Part shown: piece by piece, positions 1 through 7,972 of the stretch | How positions within the stretch are numbered: position 1 is the first letter of the stretch | Layout: the number at the start of each line of letters is the position of its first letter | From: Escherichia whittamii | GTDB lineage: Bacteria; Pseudomonadota; Gammaproteobacteria; Enterobacterales; Enterobacteriaceae | Direction: 5' to 3' | Length of the DNA stretch: 64,000 nt | Assembly: GCF_014836715.1 (NCBI RefSeq) | Contig: NZ_JACSQI010000005.1 | Coordinates: 62,001-126,000, forward strand | The notes under the pieces: model-generated | The model's input: the letters and a program-made list of their open reading frames with translations, nothing else | What the model was told of the DNA's origin: nothing | Databases searched by the model: none | Made by a program: the position numbers and the translations under genes

Positions 1-155
1 CTTCCCCCCTTTTCAATCCGCTTTATCGTCGCAATACCCACCAATGCGCGATCGGCTAACTGCTGCTGGGTCAATGATAATGAGATCCGCGTTTCTTTAA
101 TGCGTGCGCATAGCGATAAAATAATTTCGTTATTATTCATTGTGTTATATTTCAT
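1..155 (-). CDS. XRE-family helix-turn-helix regulator, N-terminal part only
   Basis: The gene runs leftward off the window, so only about 51 codons are visible. They form a typical XRE/Cro-type helix-turn-helix at roughly residues 10-50: a leading helix with CARIKE, then LTQQQLADRA, the recognition helix GIATIKRIEKG. The ATG at 155 is chosen because AAGGA lies 8 nt upstream; an in-frame ATG at 140 has no such site. The start follows the dehydratase stop by 1 nt, so the two genes are almost certainly co-transcribed and probably translationally coupled. This makes it the likely local regulator of the cassette. The rest of the protein, including any ligand-binding domain, lies outside the window, so the effector is unknown. 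Confidence 0.8.
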   Translation of the reverse strand, partial: MKYNTMNNNEIILSLCARIKETRISLSLTQQQLADRALVGIATIKRIEKGG

Positions 156-156
156 A

Positions 157-1509
157 CTACGCATCCTTTTTTCTTGGCTGTAATTTGCTAAGGCAGCCAT
201 GATAAGTTTCCCGATATTTGGCGCTCATATCCTTTCCGGTTTCATACATCGCGGCGATAATCTCATCCAGGGTGATACTCGGCTCGCTGATGCGGTTCAG
301 CGCCATCGTTGCCGCATTGATGGCTTTTACGGCTGAGATAGCATTTCGCTCAATACAAGGAATTTGTACCTGTCCACCGACAGGATCGCAGGTCAAACCT
401 AAATGGTGCTCCATCGCAATTTCAGCCGCGCTGAGTACCTGAGCCACTGACCCGCCCATGAGTTCTGCTAACCCTGCTGCCGCCATCGAACTGGCAACGC
501 CTATTTCGCCCTGACAACCAACTTCAGAGCCCAGAATAGATGCATTTTGTTTGAACAGAATGGCGATAGCGCCGGCGGTAAGAAAAAAGCGGGTAACGGC
601 AGAAGTATCAAGCTCGTGAATAAATTTATCATACCAGCACAACACCGCGGGGATAATGCCACTCGCGCCGTTGGTGGGTGCGGTCACGACTCGTCCTCCG
701 GCAGCATTTTCTTCGCTCACCGCAATGGCAAAAGTATTGACCCAATTCAGCGCCGTCAAGAAGTCATTGGTATATCCCTTCGCCTGCAATGATTTATACA
801 AAGCGCAGGCGCGTCGGGGAACTTTATACGGTCCGGGAAGCAACCCTTCAGTATGCATACCACGATGAATCGCATCCTTCATTACTAACCACTTCGTATT
901 GAAGTTCTCATGCAGAAAAGTAGCAGCATGGAATTGCAGTTCATTTTTCATCATTAATGCTGCAACAGATAACCCGTTTTGTTGGCAAAGCATTAACAAT
1001 TCTTTTGCGTTCTGGAATTCATAAGGATATGACGCGGTAGAGGAGGAAATATTCGCCTCTCCGGCTTTTTGCACCTGACCGTCGCCGACAGAAAACCAGG
1101 TTTCTTCATAAAGTGTAAACCAGTCATCTTTGGCACGAAATGTCATCGCATAAGGATGTCCCGGGTGCGCCTGTGGACTAGAAAGAATGGCAATACCAAC
1201 ATCTATACCTGGCGAAATTTCCAGCATCGCCTCGCTTTCTGCACGCCTGATGGTGTCTATTTCCATGCGGATGTCCACACTATCGGGCAACTGTCCCTGT
1301 AATCCGAGATAAATCGCGACATCAACATTATGACACTTGCGGCTCAATGACAGCGCGCCATAAAGTTCAACATCAATTTTCCGCAACAGAGGCAACACTT
1401 CTCGCTGTTTCAATTGTGAAACAAAATTATAAGCCGCACGCATTGGTCCGACAGTGCGGGAACTGGATGGACCTAGAACTATTTTGAATATATCTACACA
1501 GCTTTCCAT
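157..1509 (-). CDS. L-serine dehydratase (SdaA-type, iron-sulfur), accessory paralogue
   Basis: The product (450 aa from the ATG at 1509) is a single-chain [4Fe-4S] L-serine ammonia-lyase, the family that converts L-serine to pyruvate and ammonia in the cytoplasm. SdaA of K-12 is 454 aa. The three cluster cysteines sit at 332, 374 and 385 (EVGCQGEIG, LTCDPVGG, QIPCIERNA) with family spacing, and ENAAGGRVVTAPTNGA is intact. His60 (KCHNVD) is kept. Two departures: the GPSSSHT motif reads GPSSSRT, so His18 of SdaA is Arg18, and the tail ends QPRKKDA without the penultimate Cys of SdaA; the nearest Cys is 12 residues from the end. An upstream in-frame TTG at 1530 would add seven residues, but the ATG gives exactly the SdaA N-terminus (12 residues before GPSSS). 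It is divergent from the phosphatase gene and followed by the XRE gene. Confidence 0.9.
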   Translation of the reverse strand: MESCVDIFKIVLGPSSSRTVGPMRAAYNFVSQLKQREVLPLLRKIDVELYGALSLSRKCHNVDVAIYLGLQGQLPDSVDIRMEIDTIRRAESEAMLEISPGIDVGIAILSSPQAHPGHPYAMTFRAKDDWFTLYEETWFSVGDGQVQKAGEANISSSTASYPYEFQNAKELLMLCQQNGLSVAALMMKNELQFHAATFLHENFNTKWLVMKDAIHRGMHTEGLLPGPYKVPRRACALYKSLQAKGYTNDFLTALNWVNTFAIAVSEENAAGGRVVTAPTNGASGIIPAVLCWYDKFIHELDTSAVTRFFLTAGAIAILFKQNASILGSEVGCQGEIGVASSMAAAGLAELMGGSVAQVLSAAEIAMEHHLGLTCDPVGGQVQIPCIERNAISAVKAINAATMALNRISEPSITLDEIIAAMYETGKDMSAKYRETYHGCLSKLQPRKKDA

Positions 1510-1719
1510 TTCTGCAAATGATTCCTTCAACTCGGAAAATTAGTCATTAGTTATATCGTAGTAAAGATATCAAAAACGATACCTTTAGCACCTTATTATT
1601 CCAGGGTATCAAAAAGAGCACTTTTTTATCTTTTATTTAACATTCACAATTGTGATTGTTGGATACATCTGCATATATAAAACCTTATTATAATCTTTGT
1701 GACTAAAAAGGAGCGGTAA
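1510..1719. promoter_or_regulatory. divergent control region with operator-like repeats
   Basis: This AT-rich gap separates the dehydratase from the phosphatase-transporter pair. It holds a near-palindrome AAAGATATC-N6-GATACCTTT at 1563-1586 (8 of 9 arm positions match), a related GGTATCAAAAA at 1605-1615 that repeats GATATCAAAAA at 1566-1576 with a 39-bp offset, and a perfect 12-bp palindrome TCACAATTGTGA at 1644-1655. For the rightward unit, TATAAT at 1689-1694 is a strong -10, but no good -35 lies 16-18 bp upstream, which fits activator dependence. AAAGGAG at 1707-1713 is the ribosome site for the ATG at 1720. Binding of the neighbouring XRE protein here is an inference. Confidence 0.55.
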
Positions 1720-2607
1720 ATGACGATTATTTATTTCTTGTCGCCAACAGGCGTCGGCAACATCAAAAAATGCCTGCAAGATTATTTAAAAAATTTAAAA
1801 GTACCCCCTCAGTTTTTTTTGTTAACGATACATTACAGCGAGCAGATAAATAAAGATTATCTAAAGCTTACGTTACCTGATTATATTGCCAGTACTGCTT
1901 TTTATGTTGGTTTACGACTCTGCGCCGATGATCAACGGTTTGATTTTTTCCGCAAACCTGCGGTCTTACCCAACCAAGGGATTATTGCCTTTGATATGGA
2001 TTCCACCTTTGTTGAAGAAGAAGGCGTCGATGAAATTGCTCGTACTATGGGGATATCTGAAAAAATCACAGCGTTAACTCGTGAGGCAATGGAGGGAAAA
2101 ATCGATTTTGATACCAGTTTTACCCGTCGAATTGGCATGCTTAAAGGAACGCATAAAGATATTTTGCATCAGGTTTGTGAACAGATGACCTTGTCACCAG
2201 GTCTTGCGACTATTCTTCCCATTCTTAAAGAGAAAGGATTCAAGACAGCAATTATATCTGGAGGATTAGATATCTTTACTGAGCGATTAAAAGAAAAATA
2301 CCACCTCGATTTTTCATTTTCTAATTCCGTTAGTATTCATGATGATGTATTAACTGACTCAATCGCCTTGCCCATTATGAATGCGGAAAAGAAAAAGCAA
2401 ACGCTGATAAATCTGGCGGCAGAGTTAGCCATTTCCCGTGATGACATCATCGCCTGTGGTGATGGCGCTAATGATATTCCTATGCTTCTGCATGCCGGAA
2501 ATGGCGTAGCCTGGAAAGCAAAACCTATAACCAGGGAAATAATTACTAACCAGATTAATTTTAATGGTTTCGAGTCGCTTCTCTTTCTTATTGAAGAAAA
2601 ATTATAG
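1720..2607 (+). CDS. SerB-like HAD phosphatase, probable cytoplasmic phosphoserine phosphatase
   Basis: This 295-aa protein has a C-terminal HAD domain that tracks SerB. Motif I is FDMDST with Asp92 and Asp94 as nucleophile and acid, followed by EEEGVDEIA; motif II is ISGG around 180; the lysine motif is NAEKKK at about 221-226; motif IV is GDGANDIPML with Asp248 and Asp252. The cap segment REAMEGKIDFDTSF matches the SerB cap. The first 85 residues show no ACT domain that I recognise, unlike longer SerB proteins. There is no signal peptide, so hydrolysis would be cytoplasmic, after uptake by the transporter encoded 32 bp downstream. Phosphoserine is the likely substrate from the SerB-type active site and from the serine dehydratase next door. 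It is not the housekeeping serB. Base composition is visibly richer in A and T than in the flanking genes. Confidence 0.85.
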   Translation: MTIIYFLSPTGVGNIKKCLQDYLKNLKVPPQFFLLTIHYSEQINKDYLKLTLPDYIASTAFYVGLRLCADDQRFDFFRKPAVLPNQGIIAFDMDSTFVEEEGVDEIARTMGISEKITALTREAMEGKIDFDTSFTRRIGMLKGTHKDILHQVCEQMTLSPGLATILPILKEKGFKTAIISGGLDIFTERLKEKYHLDFSFSNSVSIHDDVLTDSIALPIMNAEKKKQTLINLAAELAISRDDIIACGDGANDIPMLLHAGNGVAWKAKPITREIITNQINFNGFESLLFLIEEKL

Positions 2608-2639
2608 CGTCATAAGGTTCGCAGAAAAGGTAACTCACG

Positions 2640-3962
2640 ATGAACTTGAAAAACTTTATTTTTAGCCAGGCTGATCAACCCGTGGTCAAAGAAAAAAAAG
2701 ACATTGATCACGACTATAAAAAAATTCGCGTTGAAATTATAACATCCGTATTTATCTCTTATGCCGTGTTTTACTTAACCCGCAAGAATTTCTCTGCGGC
2801 CATGCCGGCGATGTTAACGGATACTTCATTAACCGCACAAGATTTCGCCATCATGTCGTCTATCTTTTACATTCTTTATGGTTCCATGAAGTTTGTAGGT
2901 GGCATGTTAGTTGATAAAATCAACCCTCGAGCAATGACCGGCCCCGTACTTATTGGCGTGGGTATTGTTAACATCCTTTTTGGTTTTTCAGACAGCGTTA
3001 CCGCGTTCTATATTTTGTATAGCCTTAATGCCATCCTTCAGGGAACCAGTTTTCCGCCGATGGCAAAAATCATGGCATCCTGGTTCTCAAAAAATGAACG
3101 CGGGCGCTGGTGGGCCGTCGTTGAAGCGGCGCATAATATTGGCGGTAGTCTTGCTCCCTTGATTACAAGCTTTGCCATTGCGTTTAGTGGTAGCTGGAAA
3201 ATGGGCTTTTATGTTCCGGGTGTAATCTCGCTGATTATGGGAGTTGCCGCCCTGTTTACGATAAAAGATCGTCCCGGTACATTAGGATTGCCTAACGTGG
3301 GTAAATGGCGCGACGACCCGACAGAACTCGCTCAAGTTAAAGCAAGCCCGGTTAATCTCAGTTTTTGGCAAATTTTCGTTAAATATATTCTTACCAACCC
3401 ATTAGTTTGGATCATTATCCTCGGGGATATGTCGGTCTATATTGCGCGCACTATCCTTAATGACTGGCCACAAATTTACTATTCTCAGGTGCATAACTGG
3501 AGCCTGATCAAAGCGAACTCGATTATATCCTGGTTTGAAGCAGGCGGACTGGCAGGAGGGTTATTGGCAGGGTACTTATCCGATTTTATGTTTAAAAGTA
3601 ACCGCTGGATGACCGGATTAATCTTTGCCATCGCCTTATGTGTTTGCATCGTTCTCGTGCCGCTCGTGCAGGATGTCTCCTACACCTTAACTGCGATTCT
3701 GTTTACTATCATGGGATTTGCGCTGTATGGGCCGCATATGTTATTCGCTGTCGGTTGTCTGGATGTAACACATAAAGATGCAGCAGGTTCCATTACGGGA
3801 TTCAGGGGGTTGTTTAGCTATGTAGGTGCCGCAATGGCAGGGGTTCCCGTTATTTTGGTGAAAAATAGCTGGGAATGGTCAGGCGTGTATATTTATGCGG
3901 TTATTGCCATTTTGCTTACAACATTTTCACTGGCCCTGCTGGCGAAATTCCACCGATTGTAA
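2640..3962 (+). CDS. organophosphate:phosphate antiporter family (MFS) transporter
   Basis: The 440-aa protein has 12 predicted membrane segments and the signatures of the OPA branch of the major facilitator superfamily (GlpT, UhpT, UhpC, PgtP). Residues matching the GlpT phosphate site are present: Arg48-Lys49 in YLTRKNF (GlpT Arg45-Lys46), Lys84 in GSMKF (GlpT Lys80), His165 in AAHNIGG (GlpT His165) and Arg270 in YIARTILNDW (GlpT Arg269). The central DRPGTLGLP element is typical of the UhpC/PgtP group. These transporters exchange a sugar- or glycerol-phosphate-like anion for inorganic phosphate. Beside a SerB-like phosphatase and a serine dehydratase, the best guess for the substrate is O-phosphoserine, which is inference. 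A UhpC-like sensor role is less likely because no UhpA/UhpB partner is visible. Confidence 0.85.
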   Translation: MNLKNFIFSQADQPVVKEKKDIDHDYKKIRVEIITSVFISYAVFYLTRKNFSAAMPAMLTDTSLTAQDFAIMSSIFYILYGSMKFVGGMLVDKINPRAMTGPVLIGVGIVNILFGFSDSVTAFYILYSLNAILQGTSFPPMAKIMASWFSKNERGRWWAVVEAAHNIGGSLAPLITSFAIAFSGSWKMGFYVPGVISLIMGVAALFTIKDRPGTLGLPNVGKWRDDPTELAQVKASPVNLSFWQIFVKYILTNPLVWIIILGDMSVYIARTILNDWPQIYYSQVHNWSLIKANSIISWFEAGGLAGGLLAGYLSDFMFKSNRWMTGLIFAIALCVCIVLVPLVQDVSYTLTAILFTIMGFALYGPHMLFAVGCLDVTHKDAAGSITGFRGLFSYVGAAMAGVPVILVKNSWEWSGVYIYAVIAILLTTFSLALLAKFHRL

Positions 3963-3988
3963 ATTCAGAGCCAGATGTAAAAAACATT

Positions 3989-4015
3989 ATGCCCGGCGAT
4001 ATCCGCGCCGGGCAT
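3989..4015 (-). terminator. rho-independent terminator of cirA (possibly bidirectional)
   Basis: Arms ATGCCCGGCG and CGCCGGGCAT pair perfectly (10 bp) around a 7-nt loop. Read leftward the stem is followed by a T-rich run, as expected for a terminator of cirA. It also lies 26 bp after the rightward transporter gene and may stop both transcripts. It marks the border between the accessory cassette and the conserved chromosome. Confidence 0.8.
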
Positions 4016-4022
4016 CTCCTCA

Positions 4023-6014
4023 TCAGAAGCGATAATCCACTGCCATAAAGTAACGACGTCCGTCTTCGTTATAGCTGTAGTCATCACGACTCAGATCTTT
4101 GTCGCCCAGGTTCAGCACGCCTGCGCGCAGTTTGACGTCTTTGGTCACCTGCCAGGCCGCGCCGGTATTCCAGATTGTATAGCCACCTGGCGTTTTAGCG
4201 GTATCGCTGTCGGCTCGTTTCTGACCGGTATAGTGACCAGAAACGTAGAACGACCAGTCTTCCAGTGCCAACGGTTTCCAGTCCAGCGTACCGTTAGCGG
4301 TATGGAATGGCAGATCGGATAGTGGTTTGTTTTCCCCGTTGCTGACATCGCGTCCATCGTTGTAGGTGTAGTTGAGTGACAACTTCCATTCGTCGTTGAA
4401 CGGGATTTTCAACTCGGTTTCCACGCCCTGGATACGTGCTTTATTGACGTTGTAGTAGCTGAACACCGGTATACGTCGACCGTTTGCCCCCGTTTCAAAA
4501 CCGACAAAGTTTTGGTAACCCGGCGCAGCATTGACGTCAGACGTACGGCTGATGCTAATACGATCTTTCACATCATTGCGGAAGACGGTTACGCTGGATT
4601 CAACGCCTTCCAGCCAACCTTCTTCGCCCATGTAGTAAAGCCCCAGCTCCCAGCTTTCGCTGGTTTCTGGTTTCAGATCCGGGCTACCAATTATCTTGCA
4701 TGCGCCACGGCAGGAGTTGGTCGTCCAGTCGGGGCTAAGTTGTAATAGCGAAGGCGCTTTAAAGGCCGTTGCCCAGCCGCCTTTTACTGTTACGGTATCG
4801 GTGGCGTTATAGACCAGATAGGCACGTGGGCTCCAGTGTTCGCCGTAGGTTTCGTGATCGTCCATACGCACGCCGGTCGTCAGCGCCAGCGGCTCGAAGA
4901 TCCGCCATTCATCTTCCACAAACAGCGCGTACTGGCTGGCAGATGTTTTAGTGCTGGTGCCGCCAGTCAGGTTTACCGCATCGCTAAGTTTGTCATGGCG
5001 CCATTCACCACCAACCGTGACAAACTGATTGATAGCCGTCAGCGGCAGCGTGTATTTGCCATCAACCGTGTTACTTTCGGAAGTAATCGGGCTACTGTTG
5101 CCTGGGTTTTTATTCTCGACTTTCTCACCGTAATATTTCAGTTCGCTGGTGCCGTAATCCCAGCGCCCATTATGACTTACGGAGTAGTTCTGGCGTTCGA
5201 GGCGGTTTTTGTCCAGCGAGTCAGAATCGCGATCCTGGCGGTCGAAACCGTAACCAGCGGTAAAATCGTGATTTTGATTCGGCGTCCAGGCAAATTCAAC
5301 ATTGCCGTCGCGGCTGGAGAATCCTTCAATACGTGGCGTTTCTCCGGTATCGGTGGTAGAGGAACTCTGCGGGTCATCCTTTTCACGTTTTGCCAGGCTG
5401 CCGTAAGCTTTCATCCCCAGCACGCCATCAATCAGCGGTCCACTAGTGAAGAACTGGCCGTTGTAGGTGTCACCGCGATCGCGATGTTCCTGAATGGTGG
5501 TATCTACCGTTACGGTGCCTGACCATTTCTGGCCGATTTTTTTAGTGATGATGTTCACCACGCCGCCGAGCGCATCAGAACCATACAGTGAAGACATCGG
5601 GCCACGTACCACTTCGATACGTTCGATGGAATCGACCGGGATCCAGTTCAGGTCAAAGTCATTATGGCGGAAGACGGCATTGCGTGAGTTAACGCGTTTA
5701 CCATCGACAAGAATCAGGGTGTAACTGCTATCCAGACCACGAATACTGACGCCCTTACGGTTGTCCCCTTCGTTCGTCAGTTGTACGCCCGGCACTTCTT
5801 TGAGGACATCTTTCAGATTCTGTACCGGTTTACGCTGCAGGTCTTCCTGGGTAATGACACTGATACTGGCGGGCGCATCTTTGAGGTTTTGTTCAACGGA
5901 AGATGCCGTGACAACCATCGTCTCGCCATCATCATCAACCGCTAACACAGGCCATGCACATGAAATTGCGGACAAACACAGCCCGACCCGTACGAAAGGG
6001 TTCAACCTAAACAT
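4023..6014 (-). CDS. cirA: CirA, TonB-dependent catecholate siderophore / colicin Ia receptor
   Basis: This is the 663-aa outer membrane receptor that takes up iron-loaded catechols (dihydroxybenzoylserine and related linear breakdown products of enterobactin) and is the receptor for colicin Ia. It starts with a signal peptide of about 25 residues ending in WPVLA, followed by the TonB box (ETMVVTA). The plug domain follows with [17 protein letters not shown] and [19 protein letters not shown], and the barrel ends in the terminal aromatic signature (MAVDYRF). Length equals the K-12 protein. The gene is monocistronic between a Fur box and the terminator at 3989-4015. In K-12 the downstream neighbour is yeiG rather than the serine cassette. 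Confidence 0.97.
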   Translation of the reverse strand: MFRLNPFVRVGLCLSAISCAWPVLAVDDDGETMVVTASSVEQNLKDAPASISVITQEDLQRKPVQNLKDVLKEVPGVQLTNEGDNRKGVSIRGLDSSYTLILVDGKRVNSRNAVFRHNDFDLNWIPVDSIERIEVVRGPMSSLYGSDALGGVVNIITKKIGQKWSGTVTVDTTIQEHRDRGDTYNGQFFTSGPLIDGVLGMKAYGSLAKREKDDPQSSSTTDTGETPRIEGFSSRDGNVEFAWTPNQNHDFTAGYGFDRQDRDSDSLDKNRLERQNYSVSHNGRWDYGTSELKYYGEKVENKNPGNSSPITSESNTVDGKYTLPLTAINQFVTVGGEWRHDKLSDAVNLTGGTSTKTSASQYALFVEDEWRIFEPLALTTGVRMDDHETYGEHWSPRAYLVYNATDTVTVKGGWATAFKAPSLLQLSPDWTTNSCRGACKIIGSPDLKPETSESWELGLYYMGEEGWLEGVESSVTVFRNDVKDRISISRTSDVNAAPGYQNFVGFETGANGRRIPVFSYYNVNKARIQGVETELKIPFNDEWKLSLNYTYNDGRDVSNGENKPLSDLPFHTANGTLDWKPLALEDWSFYVSGHYTGQKRADSDTAKTPGGYTIWNTGAAWQVTKDVKLRAGVLNLGDKDLSRDDYSYNEDGRRYFMAVDYRF

Positions 6015-6182
6015 TCCATATCTCCATGAGGTAACTACGAAAATAAAATGGGTTATCGCTCACATCTTCTTCATGTCCCCTTGCGTACGGCAGCATCGCG
6101 GTGGACTTTTTATAGGCAGGAGATCACGCCAGAAAACCTGAACAGCCTCTGATTTGTCAGCCTTTTTTGATTTCGTCGTAAC

Positions 6183-6207
6183 GATAATGCAAACGATAAC
6201 AATTATC
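6183..6207 (-). promoter_or_regulatory. Fur box upstream of cirA
   Basis: The site contains GATAAT, GATAAC and AATTATC in the overlapping-hexamer pattern of Fur operators (GATAAT-GATAAT-CATTATC type). It lies 170-190 bp upstream of the cirA start, in the 284-bp gap between lysP and cirA. Iron repression of cirA by Fur is established in E. coli. The rest of the gap holds the cirA leader and, at 6255-6280, the lysP terminator. Confidence 0.75.
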
Positions 6208-6254
6208 AATCCAAATGTTAAATTTTATATCCGCATGAATATCAAGGAAAAGAA

Positions 6255-6280
6255 AAAGCCCTCTCGATTGAGAGGGCTTT
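6255..6280 (-). terminator. rho-independent terminator of lysP
   Basis: AAAGCCCTCTC pairs with GAGAGGGCTTT (11 bp) around a 4-nt loop. On the minus strand the stem runs straight into TTTTTCTTTT, the canonical terminator shape, 18 bp after the lysP stop codon. Confidence 0.92.
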
Positions 6281-6298
6281 ATAAGGAAGGGGGAAAAC

Positions 6299-7768
6299 TT
6301 ATTTCTTATCGTTCTGCGGGAACTTCATTTCGCTGTAGCGTACGAAGTGGGTTCCTTTAATCAGCTTATAACCAAACCAGATCATGAGGAACAGCGGGAT
6401 GCCGATATAGGTTGCCGCTACGCCACCCCAGTCGATAGTGTCTTTCAGGAACGCTTCGTAGTTCTGGCCCAGAGTGATAATCAGGCACAGCACAAAAGCG
6501 AAGATCGGTCCCAGCGGGAAGAAGCCCGAACGGTACGGCAGATCGTTAATATCATGCCCCTGCAACACATAACCGCGACGGAAACGATAATGGCTGATCG
6601 CAATTCCCAGCCAGGCGATAAAGCCTGTCATACCGGAGGTGTTCAGCAGCCACAGGTATACCGTCTGGTTACCAAACATGGAGGTCAGGAAGCACAGACC
6701 GGCAATTACCGTGGTCGCATACAGTGCGTTACGCGGTACGCCGCCACGCGACAGTTTAGCAAAAATGCGCGGCGCTTTACCGTCACACGCCAGGGTGTAC
6801 AGCATACGGGTAGACGCATACATACCGGAGTTACCCGCTGACAGAACTGCCGTCAGAATAACCGCGTTCATCACCGCCGCTGCAGAGAGCAGACCCGCGT
6901 GCTGGAACACCAGGGTGAACGGGCTGACGCTGATGTCTTTCACATCGTTACGCAGCAGGCTCGGATCGGTGTATGGAATGATCAGGCTGATTATCAGGAT
7001 TGCGAACACATAGAACAGCAGGATTCGCCAGAACACCTGACGTACTGCGCGCGGAATGTTTTTCGCCGGATCTTCAGACTCGCCCGCAGCAATACCAATC
7101 AGTTCAGTTCCCTGGAAAGAGAAGCCAACAATCATTGCTACGCCGATCATCGCAGCAAAACCACCAGCAAAGGGTGCTTCGCCAATCGTCCAGTTGCTCC
7201 AGCCCGCAGGCTGCGCACCTTTGAAGATACCGATAATCATCATCACGCCGACAATGATAAAGACAATGACCGTTGTGACTTTAATCAGTGAGAACCAGTA
7301 TTCCGCCTCACCAAAGCCACGAACTGAGATGTAGTTCAGCAGGAAGATAATGCCGAGGAACAACGCACTCCAGATCCAGCCTGGGGTGTCCGGGAACCAC
7401 CAGCTCATGACCAGCTGCGCAGCAACCAGGTCAACGGCAATAGTTACCGCCCAGTTGTACCAGTAGTTCCAGCCCAGCGCGAAGCCAAAGCCTTCTTCAA
7501 CATAGTTCTGACCGTAAGTGGCAAAAGAACCGGAAACTGGCATATATGCCGCCAGTTCACCGAGACTGGTCATCAGGAAGTAAACCATCAGGCCAATCAA
7601 CATATACGAGAGCAATGCCCCGCCCGGACCTGCCTGAGAAATCGTTGCGCCAGAGGCAACGAAAAGACCCGTACCGATGGAACCGCCAATGGCAATCATC
7701 GTCAGGTGGCGCGCCTTTAATTCACGGCGTAAGCCCGGCGCTTCTGTAGTTTTAGTTTCGGAACCCAT
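6299..7768 (-). CDS. lysP: LysP, lysine-specific permease
   Basis: The 489-aa product is an amino acid-polyamine-organocation family permease with 12 hydrophobic segments. The N-terminal signature is IAIGGSIGTGLFVASG in the first helix, with a second conserved ALYATTVIAGLC region in the C-terminal half. LysP imports lysine by proton symport and also restrains the acid-stress regulator CadC when lysine is absent. Length matches K-12. It is transcribed alone, with a 204-bp upstream gap to the yeiE stop codon in which I see no clear operator (ArgP and Lrp control lysP in E. coli by established knowledge). The start at 7768 is the only ATG that gives the family N-terminus. Confidence 0.97.
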   Translation of the reverse strand: MGSETKTTEAPGLRRELKARHLTMIAIGGSIGTGLFVASGATISQAGPGGALLSYMLIGLMVYFLMTSLGELAAYMPVSGSFATYGQNYVEEGFGFALGWNYWYNWAVTIAVDLVAAQLVMSWWFPDTPGWIWSALFLGIIFLLNYISVRGFGEAEYWFSLIKVTTVIVFIIVGVMMIIGIFKGAQPAGWSNWTIGEAPFAGGFAAMIGVAMIVGFSFQGTELIGIAAGESEDPAKNIPRAVRQVFWRILLFYVFAILIISLIIPYTDPSLLRNDVKDISVSPFTLVFQHAGLLSAAAVMNAVILTAVLSAGNSGMYASTRMLYTLACDGKAPRIFAKLSRGGVPRNALYATTVIAGLCFLTSMFGNQTVYLWLLNTSGMTGFIAWLGIAISHYRFRRGYVLQGHDINDLPYRSGFFPLGPIFAFVLCLIITLGQNYEAFLKDTIDWGGVAATYIGIPLFLMIWFGYKLIKGTHFVRYSEMKFPQNDKK

Positions 7769-7972
7769 ACAAAAATGCTATCCATCTTAAAAATGAGGCG
7801 CGATTGTAGCAGACGATTGGCAATCCTTCCGGCAGAAATACACGGTTATAAGACACCTTCATGATCGCCCAGGGATTATAAGTAAAGCAGCCAATCTCTT
7901 TTCTGGCGAATGCATGCTGAGGGCGCTGCGTCACGAAATCGACACAGCACCAGCATGTTCTTGTACAGCGAA

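Noticed and set aside
1640..1670. CRP site in the cassette control region
   Set aside because: TGTGA at 1651-1655 lacks a TCACA-like partner at the right distance (GATAC instead), so a CRP site cannot be supported; the palindrome is reported only as a possible operator.
1..3962. Restriction, toxin-antitoxin or phage-defence island
   Set aside because: An XRE regulator at a cassette edge can suggest this, but its neighbours are clear metabolic and transport genes.
4836..5522. 228-codon open frame opposite cirA
   Set aside because: It is antisense to a complete conserved gene, shows no recognisable family, and follows from the codon composition of cirA.
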